Source: Undaria pinnatifida
Taxonomy: Eukaryota > Sar > Phaeophyceae > Laminariales > Alariaceae
DNA: 64,000 nt
NCBI GenBank assembly: GCA_012845835.1
Contig: JABAKD010000015.1
Span: 10,974,845-11,038,844, forward strand
Direction of reading: 5' to 3'
The notes under the pieces were generated by a model that saw only the letters and a program-made list of their open reading frames with translations, did no database searches and had not been told where the DNA came from. Shown here piece by piece: positions 56,101 through 64,000 of this stretch (position 1 is the first letter of the stretch; each line of letters starts with the position of its first letter). Position numbers and translations under genes: made by a program.

Positions 56101-59100
56101 AAACCCTACCGCTATTCCATTACTCTACTGTAAGCCTAACCTCGGCCGTGTGGAGAAGTTTTCGAAGGGTACCTTTGTGCTGTACCACAGTTTCGAGGGA
56201 GTGGTTGAAATGCTCTCTGAATCATATCTAACCCTAACCCTGGGCCTAGCCCCTAGCCCAACCACACCCAACCAGCCATTGTAGGGTTTACCCTCTTCGC
56301 CTATTACTAGTACACAGTAGTATTGCTAGTAGTGTGCCTCAATATTTCTCTCGGAGACCAGGTACAAAACTCCACTGAATTACCGGAAGGACGCGCATCT
56401 AAGGCGGAGTTTAACTAGAACCGGTGGCCAAAATTGGGTAGGTATACCCGGTGCCTCTGTGGCCGAAATCGGGCATCTTTCTATTTCAGTGACTGCAACG
56501 ACCCCAGGGCGCTATCTGATTGCGCCGGCCACCACCCGATGATGCCCACGTTTCCTCCCGGTAGACCCGATTTTGGCTGCTCAACCCCCCGAAGATACCC
56601 GATTGTTGCACCCCCATGCCCAAAGGTACCCGAAAATGGCCGGGTTGTTCGACCGTCACGGCCCACCACTCACCATCCGAGTTCAATGCCTATGCTGCCG
56701 ACGGAGACGGACGAGAACCATCTGCTTGATGTCCATGTGCTTTTCTTGTACCAGGAGAGGTAGATGGAGAATAATAACCCTTAATCTGCTTGCTGCACGT
56801 ATGGTAGAGAGATCATGTCCGCACATTCATCCATTGTTGATAGTCTGTTGCTGCTGGACATCAGCTGCAGCAGTAGTCATGGATACCTACAGGCATTCGG
56901 CAATTATCGTTCATTGGTCGAATGTTGATGTTTCGACATGTTTCATTGGTCAACACACATACCAACACAAACACTCTCACATTTTTGCAAATAGACCACT
57001 GAGCCTGTTCAATTCACAGCTGGTGTACTTGAAACAACTTCATTGAAAGTTTTTCATTAAAAAGATAACCTCTTATTCGGCACGATGTGTTTTTGCTCTT
57101 GAGTCTACTGAACTGACTACTTGCGTGACGATTTTTGCCTTCTCTTCTTTGTCGTTGTCACTCATGCAGTTCCGAAGACGACTCTTCTGGAAGCGCTGCA
57201 TTGCTTGGCGGATTCTGCTGATAAGGGCTTCTCTAACGGAGCAGGTGCGGTTCTTTATATCTGCTTGCCATCATCACCAATATTGAAATTTCGTGCATAG
57301 GTTTCCTTTTTCGGATCCTTGGTTTTCTTCAATACTTTCTAGGAATGATTAACGCCTTTACAGCTGGAAACCCGTTTTTGGAACAAAATTACTTGGAATT
57401 AGTATGGGGAGGGGTTCTAGGGCTCTAAAGGGATTAAGATGAGTGATGGACGTTGAAGCTCATGTTGCACATTTGTCGGACGGGCAACGATAGCAATAAC
57501 AAAACATTTTAAGCGAACGACATTCGTTCATTGTGTACCGCTCCAACGGTTTGTGCCCGAAACGCTCTCGGCGCGACAGCTCCACTGCCGGTCGAAGCCG
57601 TAGACGGTGTATGGCGCTTGTGCTTCTGCCAGGGGGCTTTCTTGGAGGGGGTCGCAGTCGACAACCATGGCTACATCAGCAGGTGCGTCTTGACGCTCAA
57701 TCGGACCGAAACCCTGGGGATGGCCTATATTTACCCTCCTCTGCTGGGGTTGGCGTCGGTTGGCAGCGACGCTGTAAAATACGTCTCTCGCCGCTTGAGC
57801 TAGACCACCAGGATACCGCCTTTTTTCTTTCTCCGGTTTTTGGGTTTCGGCGGTAACCGAGATGGTGACGTGTTGAGTCATGTCGTGCGGAGTGGAGAGT
57901 TTTAGCTCCGCGCAAGGGGGGTGATGTCACGTAATGTGCATCTGGGAAGGCACTCACGAGGCAGCTACAAAGTATCCCCACTTGGCTGTCTCTGAAAGTG
58001 GCCAAACCAGAAAACAATTACATTAACTCAAAGCTGCCATCCGATATGCAAGAAAATACGCACAAGGTGCGGAAGTCCTCATCGCAAGTTATTTAGTAGG
58101 ATGCAGCTCGCCCTTCATGCGTCTCGCCGAACGCCTCACGGCGCTTCGCGCTTGGTGCACGCGATGTCTGTCTGGCCGATGACAACCCAACCCAACGTGC
58201 TCCATTCCGGCATTGTAGGGATGCGAGGGTCAATGTTTTAAGACGGCAGCTAAGCATGAAATGAGTACACCCCGCCGAGCGAGGATGATACTATTCCGCA
58301 CACGGTATTGCAGTAACTATGCGTACGCAGCTCCAAATACTGATGATTCGCTTTCCTGGATGAGGTCGAAGTAGACAACCATGGACACCGCAGCCCTGGC
58401 CTTGCTCGTTTTCTTTTGTTCCCGGCCGCCGGGGGCAAGAAGTTTACGTCCACATCAAACTGCGACGCGATGTACAGCGCCGCACGAGCCTATCCTTCCT
58501 CGTAGGTAGGGGTACACGGGTCACAGCAGTTTTTATCGTATTCCCGGGCGCAGGGAGCAAGAGGTTGACATGCGGATCGATGCGAAGGAGGAGAAGGTCG
58601 TTCTTGGCAGCAGAGGCCTCTGCTCCTCCCTGCCCAAGGTTGTTCGAGGCGGCTTGGCTTACTCTCAGGAGACACAGACGGTTACAGGCACTTTCGACAA
58701 AGTGAGTAACTTGCCGCCGGGGGTGTCGGTATTTGAAGCAATTTCCGAGTTTTGGCAGGGAGGGGAGGATAGGAATGCGTCCCCGGCGGGAAGATAAGAA
58801 CGTGTCCCGTACTTTTAACTCTTGGAAACTTTCAGGAAGGAGATCATCGGAATGCGTTCCTTCATTTTACTCCTGGCAAGTTTCCGCCCCCGGGGCTGGG
58901 GGTTGACCTGATTTTTCAGCTTTTGGCAGGGAGGAGACAATAGGAACGCGTTTGCTGCTTTATCTTTGGGCAATTTGCCGCCCTCGAGGCTGGGAGTAGA
59001 AGTAATTTCCCAGTTTTTGGCATGGAGGGGACGATAGGAACGCGTACCGTACAGGCAAGTTTTCCGGGCTCAGGGGGGGGGGGGGGGTATAGTAATGCGT

Positions 59101-62100
59101 CCCCTGCTGTATCATCCTGGCACGTTTCTCAGGTTCCGGTTCCGGAGGGGGATTTCCACGCCATAGTTGGCCTGTTTTCGTTGTAACCGAGCGGTTTCCG
59201 TTTCTATTGTGCATTTATTACTTTAGACATCCCTGGATTGAAGTGAGATATCTGGTATTCAGCAGCGGCGGTTTTATGCTTTGCTCTTTCCTGTCAGGAC
59301 GTATAATAGATATACGGTTGAAGCACTGGTCGGCTCGCTACCCACGCTGGGAATTGGTGCGTTCATTGCCGCTTCGTTATTATACTGCGTAGTTGACTTG
59401 TCGGTTGTCTCCACTTTATCGCAGGAACTGGTGGAGGTTGACTCCTACCCCTATGACATATTGTAGAAGGCGTCCTTTTTTGTGTCGGAGACAGTCTCGC
59501 CGATGTATATACGAGAAGGAGTGGAAGGGCGTAGGTGTTCGTGTTGTGTTGTTGCTGTTGTTGACTAATCGCCTGTCTCCGGTCTGTCCCAACCACCTGA
59601 ACCGCACGAACTTAGCTAGTGTTGCCTGTTTTTTGCCTGGCGAAGGAAGCGGTGGGGATTGGCTGCTACTCCTATTGCAGCCCTACTGCTGTAGAACGCT
59701 TCCCTTTTTCGTGTCGGAGACAGGCTCGCCGAGGTATATACCAAGAGGAGTACGAGTGCGCCGCTGTTGGTGCTGTGCTGCTGCTGCAATTTGCTTTTTT
59801 GCTTGTCTCCGACTTGTCTATAACCAAAAGACTGAACCTGTCCCCCACTGCCCCCCACTCTCCCAGCCTCTCCTACTGAATATTTTTTTATTTTTCTCCT
59901 GACGCCACAACATGTATTAATAGTAGGCTCAGTTCGAGCACGGGTACGACGAATCTAGTACAGCACGTACGTGAACCAACACAAGCGTACCGCTTACTGC
60001 CTGTTTTGTTGTTTTGCGCAGGAATCAGTCGGGATTGACGACCTCGTCCTGAAAGCATTCCTCGTGGACGAAGACGCCTTGGGTTTCCACACCGTAGTGC
60101 AGGTGAGAGAAGGGAAACGACGCGTTCTACGACAAGAGTGTAATGCTGGCCAAATGTACTTCTCTGACGGGGTTCTTCAGCTGATGCGGTTAGTTACACA
60201 TCTGTTTCCGAAACAGGAGTAAACGGGTACACTGGTCGGTTGGCCACTCTCTTGTCCCCTGATGGACAGCCGTCAGGGAAATCTTGTCGGCAGCGGATCG
60301 AGCTGACCTGATTTGGCCTCACCTTGTGCGGCTAGGATTCTGTCGCTGAGCCTGTAGGCCCGGTAGCTCTCTGAAAACTACCTCTCTTGAAAGCGGAGAA
60401 GTTGATGGCCCGGATTCCGGCTTACCAGCGTTGTAGCCAACGCCAAAGCCTAGTAAACACGGGGATTGATGCGTGTGTACGAACAGTGGTGAGGGCGTTT
60501 AGCGCTCAATCCTTGAGCACGTTATAGGTTCCTTCCATGGGGGTGTTGAAAAGTATCACCAGGTGTTCCAGGCAGTGTACTCGACAGTGTTCCCTGTTCG
60601 CTCGGGCAAGCATTATGATCCTGCAAGAGAGACCGCCTACTTGGTGAAACGTCTGTCCCACGCCCACAGAGTGACCTACGCGCCTCTGCGCCCGATAGGT
60701 CGTGGCTGCAAGTCCACAGGCCGATCGTACTTTTCAGTTCCCATGCTTGGCCGCCACAACAGAAATCCCCACACTAAATCCAGTGTACCAAGTCTCACTA
60801 CGGTTTGACGGGTCAAACCGAGACCCAAGTATGTCGACTGACGGCAAGCTTGACCTTGATTAACAGCCATGAAATCATATCACACTCTGAAACTAGTGTG
60901 TTGTGCCTGCAAGTTGTCAGTTGAAGGTACACTTGCCTCTTGACGGTCCCTTGACGGCCAGCCGTCAAGGAATTCCACACTCTCTAACTGGTATATTGAG
61001 TCTACAGAGACCTGGACGGGTCGAAACTAGACCCAAAAAGACCTTGACGGGTCAAAACTAGACCTAAAATGTATCGGTTGACGGCTCTTTTGCCGCATGA
61101 TGGACAATCGTTCACTCGAATTTCCGGTTTAAAAGCTGTCGGTAGACGGCAATCTTGCCCCTTGGCGGCTGGCGGCCCCTGATGAATAGCCGTCAGGAAA
61201 TTTGCTATACTCAAACTAGCATATTTGGTCTAGATAAACCCTTCAATATGCCGTTACCCGAATCTTGGCGGACAGCTGGCAAGGAGCTCCCCCCACTAAA
61301 ACTGGCATGGTTGATCTACAGAGCCCTTTACGCGCCCAAAATAGACCGTCAGGCTGTATGTACTTTATCCACGGTGGTTGGTTGGGGATCTTATAGTAAA
61401 TGGTAAACGGTGCACGTGCCGAATAGTCTGTAGTTTTAGTCGCGGCCCCTGGTAAGTAGGGTGCCTTGCCAGATGGCGATACCCGCGCTACGGCGAGGCC
61501 CTATATCTCGGTTTGATGCGTTACTCAATAGGACGAGATCGCGACAAACGTCTTTCACCACGCTGAACTGCCGCCCGGGACCGCGGTACACTGCAGCAAT
61601 GCGGGACCGCGATTATACGCCATCCCGCCTTCCCCACTCTGTCCCCCTGCAGAGCCAAGGTAGTCTGAAGTCGCCCCCCCGCACGGGCAACGTAAGTTCA
61701 TACCGTTCCACCCTTAGAAGGAAAAGGCGCGGTCATCGACTACGACCTGCATGATGATAGGCGTTCCCCCCAACCGGACACGCACGCCCCCCCCCCCGCC
61801 TCCGCAGGGTCAACCCAGTTTCGTACTGTTCCACGCCGAGAAGGGAAAAGCCGCGGCCGCTCGCCTGTCCAAGGACGCTGTGGCGTTGCCCTCCAAGGTA
61901 TCGGACGCCAAGAAGGCTGCAACTGCCGCGGTCGCAGGAAAGAAAAAGGCGAGTGGTTCGCTTAAAAATGAAAGCGAACAGACCCGTCGAACAATGGCAC
62001 GGCCTATTCTTATGCCAGGTATTGGTATAGCCTCAGTTGAGGAGCCCGTGTTGGTGTTAGTGCGGGGAATTCCTTGACGGCCGTTTGTCAAGGCGCAAGA

Positions 62101-62895
62101 ACGCCGTCAACTGACGTGCTTTGACGAATGACACGACAGCGATACAGCAGCCGTGGTCTTGACCATGACCGCACTAAAATGGAACCCCTGTAGCACGAGA
62201 TCGTGACAAGCGATTAATCACCGCACTATAAAGGCACCCCGCACTAAAGGGCGTCGCACCAACGCGGGACCACGACTGTAGCACCATTATGTTCTGAGTC
62301 TCGCTACCGATATCAAGCAAGCGCGCGTTGCCCCTAACACCCTCACCCGCGTCGTCCGTCCAATCGCCCCCGTAGTTGGAACTCCAGTAATCTACTTGTT
62401 GTAGCGTGGGAGTCCCTTGCCGGCTAGTTGAAGTGCGACGAAGTTCCTCGACCGCTGTCCTTCAATGACGTCAATGGCGGCTGCCGTCCGTCAAGGGACA
62501 ACAGTGCCATCAACCCACACATTTTCCCTAGCCCCAAAATAGTCAAGGGACGATACTTTTAAGCCTGTGACGGACGGCCGTTTAGACGTAACCTACTAGT
62601 TTTAATGTTAAGCCTCTCATAGGGGGTGAATGACGGTGCCTGTAACTGCCATGTCCCGGTGCATTTGCCCGTGAACACCCTCCTCCCCCCCCCCCCCTTC
62701 ATGCGCTGACCTCCGCAGTTGGACCTGAAGGTTGACCTCAAGCTGATTAGCGACGAGAACAACCACGAGGACAAGAGGTTGGCGGTGCAGGAGACCGGTA
62801 GGAAGACAGGAAGTTTCAACACCTTCATGCGCTACCTCGAGACTGAGGGGGCCATGATCTACGCCGTGCTGGCGGGGCCCGTGATGTTATCGTGA
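49910..62895 (+). CDS. Eight-exon plastid-targeted protein, possibly fibrillin/PAP-like
   Basis: Exons at 49,910-50,103; 51,326-51,456; 57,170-57,244; 57,580-57,682; 58,530-58,701; 60,022-60,102; 61,808-61,897 and 62,719-62,895 join without a stop, and every junction keeps phase. The start ATG sits in AGCACCATGG. Residues 1-25 form a signal peptide; cleavage before Phe (LPDSADA|FLSGAPGP) is the motif of complex red plastid import. Next come an acidic linker, TTLLEALHCLADSADKGFS, VDGVWRLCFCQGAFLEG, TQTVTGTFDK, then VDEDALGFHTVV and PSFVLFHAEKGKAAAARL. This order resembles plastid-lipid-associated (PAP/fibrillin) proteins, a loose match. The last exon reads YLETEGAMIYAVLAGPVMLS. The gene ends at TGA 62,893-62,895, unless the overlapping GTGAGT donor at 62,892 is used and it continues. 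Introns are repeat-filled, up to 5.7 kb. Confidence 0.7.
50640..51325 (+). repeat. Two decayed upstream copies of exon 2 and its intron
   Basis: Blocks with ATCTTGGGATCTTC...CCTCA recur about 280 bp apart (50,692 and 50,972), each followed by a C-rich tract. They then lead to an exon-like start (CCCCTTGAAGTGCGAT at 50,834; CCCCTTGGACTGCGATG at 51,090). Copy 1 has lost the acceptor (CAA). Copy 2 keeps GACAG but runs into TGA and lacks a donor. Confidence 0.7.
51326..51456 (+). CDS. Exon 2 (third copy of a triplicated block)
   Basis: The acceptor GCGGCAG follows a long C/T tract and the donor is ACAG|GTCAGT. The phase-2 entry joins exon 1 in frame. It reads PLDCEVLTVEDFPDVGSSG and then VQARAIALEAATSKT. 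Two diverged upstream copies are at 50,834 and 51,090. Confidence 0.7.
51818..52125 (+). repeat. Dispersed repeat D, copy 1
   Basis: ATATGCAAGAAAGTACGCGC, then CACCGTCCATGCAACTCGCC, CTCACGGTGCTTCGCGCTTG and GAAATGAGTAC occur in the same order at 58,035-58,270. This copy has an extra CCCTAACCCTGTGACCCTGA stretch. Confidence 0.8.
53782..55526. mobile_element. hAT-like element with GGGTC arrays, about 1.75 kb
   Basis: Termini CAGGGTTTTCACGGGTCAGG and, inverted, CAGGACTGTTCACGGGTCAGG. The flanks AAATTTAC (53,774-53,781) and AAATTTTC (55,527-55,534) match at 7 of 8 positions, as expected for a hAT target duplication. Long GGGTC arrays occupy both subterminal regions (53,815-54,010 and 55,295-55,495), the right one closing in a perfect palindrome around TCAGCTGA. 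Inside are an 82-codon ORF (54,523-54,771, reading MAPKKIMPGSNFSRTRHIKY) and a fold-back insertion. No transposase catalytic domain was recognised, so it is probably non-autonomous. Confidence 0.7.
54057..54287. mobile_element. Nested fold-back element with telomere-like core
   Basis: The ends are inverted copies of AATTGCACGTACGTGCAAGG. Just inside are GAATTGCACGTAA and TTACGTGCAAAT. The core includes GGTTAGGGTTAGGGTTGG (54,157-54,174). It is nested in the larger hAT-like element. Confidence 0.75.
55664..55744 (+). mobile_element. 81-bp TTAA-flanked mini-element, copy 1
   Basis: Flanked by TTAA (55,660-55,663) and GTAA (55,745-55,748). The ends CCCCTTTAGAG and CTTCAAAGGCG are imperfect inverted repeats. 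The segment 63,098-63,150 is the same flanking sequence without the element. It is probably a MITE; TTAA sites suggest but do not prove a piggyBac-type origin. Confidence 0.7.
57170..57244 (+). CDS. Exon 3
   Basis: 25 codons entered in phase 1 after CTCATGCAG; the donor is GCAG|GTGCGG. It reads PKTTLLEALHCLADSADKGF, which resembles the N-terminal helix of PAP/fibrillin domains. Confidence 0.7.
57353..57433 (-). mobile_element. 81-bp TTAA-flanked mini-element, copy 2
   Basis: Flanked by TTAA on both sides (57,349-57,352 and 57,434-57,437). It is in inverse orientation to copy 1 and the same length. The empty counterpart is at 147-235. Confidence 0.75.
57580..57682 (+). CDS. Exon 4
   Basis: The acceptor is GCGCGACAG and the donor AGCAG|GTGCGT. 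It reads PLPVEAVDGVWRLCFCQGAF and then VAVDNHGYIS. The W-R-L-x-F word fits the first strand of a lipocalin-like sheet. Confidence 0.7.
58035..58270 (+). repeat. Dispersed repeat D, copy 2
   Basis: Counterpart of 51,818-52,125, lying in the intron before exon 5. Confidence 0.8.
58530..58701 (+). CDS. Exon 5, with tandem CAGCAG acceptor
   Basis: Either AG of TCACAGCAG (ending 58,526 or 58,529) keeps the frame, giving one extra Ser or not. It reads FYRIPGRREQEVDMRIDAKE, then KVVRGGLAYSQETQTVTGTF and DK. The donor is AAA|GTGAGT. Confidence 0.7.
58702..59110 (+). repeat. Tandem repeats at the start of intron 5
   Basis: About four units of 90-130 bp, each with TTTTGGCAGGGAGG, AGGAANGCGT and CAANTTNCCGCC words. 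The first unit begins at the exon 5 splice donor itself. Confidence 0.75.
59415..59880 (+). repeat. Two decayed upstream copies of exon 6 and its intron
   Basis: GTCGGAGACAGNCTCGCCGA occurs at 59,481 and 59,720, 238 bp apart. Each is preceded by a GGAANNNGTGGNGGTTG-type block that matches the start of exon 6 (GGAATCAGTCGGGATTGACG). Copy 1 keeps ATCGCAG but meets a TAG; copy 2 has lost the acceptor (GGCGAAG). Confidence 0.65.
60022..60102 (+). CDS. Exon 6 (third copy of a triplicated block)
   Basis: 27 codons, phase 0 on both sides. The acceptor is TTTTGCGCAG and the donor GTGCAG|GTGAGA. It reads ESVGIDDLVLKAFLVDEDAL and then GFHTVVQ. Decayed relatives lie at about 59,423 and 59,640. Confidence 0.7.
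60225..61260 (+). repeat. GACGG / CCGTC minisatellite
   Basis: Irregular units of about 100 bp containing TTGACGGGTCAAACTAGACC, GTTGACGGC and GATGNACAGCCGTCAGG. Many short inverted GACGG...CCGTC pairs. More words of the same type lie at 62,075-62,115 and 62,480-62,580. It lies in intron 6. Confidence 0.7.
61808..61897 (+). CDS. Exon 7, alternative donors
   Basis: A strong acceptor (11-C run, then CCTCCGCAG). It ends at TCCAAG|GTATCG (61,897) or, in the same phase, at AAAAAG|GCGAGT (61,948), a GC-type donor that would add a Lys/Ala-rich stretch. It reads GQPSFVLFHAEKGKAAAARL. Confidence 0.6.
62719..62895 (+). CDS. Exon 8, terminal or internal
   Basis: The acceptor CTCCGCAG follows a long C-run. 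It reads LDLKVDLKLISDENNHEDKR and ends TEGAMIYAVLAGPVMLS. TCGTGAGTG at the end is both a stop codon in frame and a canonical donor. Confidence 0.6.
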   Translation: MDLKVDLKLISDENNHEDKRLAVQETGRKTGSFNTFMRYLETEGAMIYAVLAGPVMLS

Positions 62896-63039
62896 GTGTG
62901 CCGTGCGTGGACGAATACCACGGTGAAGAGGTGCAGCGACCATTGTTGTTTTTTGCCCTGCAAAGTTGTTGGCTTGATAAAACAATGGTTGGTATACCTC
63001 ACACCAAAACCTGATTTTGATTGGACTGAAAAGTGCAAC

Positions 63040-64000
63040 CTAAGGAGCAGAGCCATGGGCTAGGTATTCAGCTATTGTATGGCCGGTGTATTCACGCAGC
63101 TTGCAAAGATGAGTATCGACCCTGAGTTTATCGAACTCACAGCTGACGTATTTAGAATAGTTTTTTTAAAATATCCAACAGTAATTAGTTGCTTAATAAA
63201 AAAATGGCAAAATTCGGACGATTTGGGGTTCAGGAGGGAGCGCCGTCGTTCATATTTTTTTAGCCAGAAAGCGGTATACCTTCATGCCTCTTTGGCAGCA
63301 CGCGGCAGTGCTGAGGCGCTCGTTGTTGTTGAAAGCGTAAGCGTTTGATGCATACGCTACGGTCACGCTAAGTGTGCGCTGGACTTTGCTGAGCCTCCTG
63401 ACTTTCGTCACTTGAGGTTTTCACCGCACTAAACTGGGCCCCCGCACGAAATGTTACGGCACTATCCCGGGAATGTGTACTAGGTAGAACGAGGTCGTGA
63501 CAGTTTTCCACGCACTAAACTGGGCCCCCGCACTAAATGTTACAGCACTAGTGCGGTAGACGCGTGCTACGATGAAGGTAGCAGTTTTCGTCTGAAATGA
63601 TTTTTGACTGACGGGGCTCCTTAACCCAAAATCGCCGGAAATACGACATTTTTTTGCCTGATTCTGGTTGTATACCTAGGCCATGGAATTTTTCCATCGT
63701 GAAGCAGATTTTTAGTTTTCTCCAACTCCGTTTTTCGGAGGGGTCTTCTAAGCTCGTAAAGTCAGGAACGCTAGAAAAAACGAGGTTCTCCTCTATCGTC
63801 GCGCTCGTCTGAGGCAGGGCTTGTGATACGTACGTCTCACCCATCAACTGCCGTTTGTCAACAAAAAAAAAAAATGAAATCCGAGGACCAACCCCCCGGC
63901 CTCCTGCTGTGATAGGTACGTACTGGTGCCAGGGTGACAAACGAATAACTGTATACCCACGATTGGCATTTCCAATCATGTTATTGCCGAGGTCGTACAT
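63040..64000. other. Downstream region, no firm gene
   Basis: Contains the empty-site paralogue of the 55.6-kb element locus (63,098-63,150), the CACTAAA repeats and a diverged CTACGATGAAGGTAGC family block (63,556-63,800). A 150-codon minus frame runs off the window end without recognisable domains. If gene 49,910-62,895 uses its last donor, a further exon should lie beyond here. Confidence 0.4.

Larger units (their letters stand above)
61470..63560 (+). repeat. Dispersed GAGATCGCGACA / CCGCACTAAA words
   Basis: Related blocks (ACGAGATCGTGACA, then CACCGCACTAAA, then GGGCCCCCGCACTAAA or similar) at 61,475-61,625, 62,170-62,290 and 63,410-63,560. The last contains two clear units about 78 bp apart. 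The blocks flank exons 7 and 8 without entering them. Confidence 0.6.

Noticed and set aside
57528-57881. Minus-strand 117-codon ORF
   Set aside because: It is antisense to exon 4 of the plastid gene, whose splice phases support the plus strand.
63548-64000. 150-codon minus-strand ORF at the window edge
   Set aside because: It overlaps a dispersed repeat block, shows no domain, and cannot be judged without sequence beyond the window.

Overview
The window reads as nuclear DNA of a eukaryote with a red-lineage complex plastid, most likely a stramenopile and plausibly a brown alga. The main evidence is a split gene that starts with a signal peptide followed by an Ala-Phe cleavage motif (positions 49,910-50,103), the hallmark of proteins sent to secondary red-derived plastids. 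Its introns are long, with GTGAGT/GTGCGT-type donors and pyrimidine-rich acceptors. Other support is interstitial TTAGGG-type repeats, a Ty1/copia retrotransposon and very high repeat density. No bacterial operon, rRNA, confident tRNA or CRISPR array was seen. The taxonomic call is an inference.

Layout. 1-17,500: gene-poor DNA built from decayed dispersed repeats, including a 901-bp hAT-like non-autonomous element with a perfect 8-bp target duplication (6,918-7,818), decayed pieces of a membrane-protein gene (4.2-4.7 kb), a Tudor-like fragment (12.7 kb) and an EGF-plus-membrane-helix coding segment (14,775-15,089, minus strand). 17,580-23,590: a roughly 6-kb satellite with 138-bp units, each carrying a strong hairpin, grading into diverged relatives up to about 26,000. 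27,290-29,600: a duplicated 160-bp block, a second EGF-plus-helix copy broken by a 4-bp duplication, and an array of ATGACCGGTCAT palindromes. 30,136-36,558: a structurally complete Ty1/copia element on the minus strand, with LTRs, a 5-bp target duplication, a polypurine tract and gag-pol, but disabled by one frameshift and three stops. 36,559-48,600: more repeats, including the second half of the composite locus that holds the copia element, a TIR element inside the palindrome array, a second membrane-protein pseudogene copy, a telomere-like minisatellite, a fold-back element and a 470-bp AAC microsatellite.

49,910-62,895 holds the one convincing host gene: eight exons in consistent phase for a plastid-targeted protein, perhaps fibrillin/PAP-like. 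Two of its exons lie in tandemly triplicated exon-plus-intron blocks in which only the last copy is open and spliceable. Its introns hold a 1.7-kb hAT-like element, a fold-back element, GGGTC arrays and tiny 81-bp TTAA-flanked elements.

Several insertions have a paralogous empty site in the same window (copia, the 901-bp hAT-like element and both 81-bp elements), so their boundaries can be read directly. The organism and the function of the host gene remain inferred.
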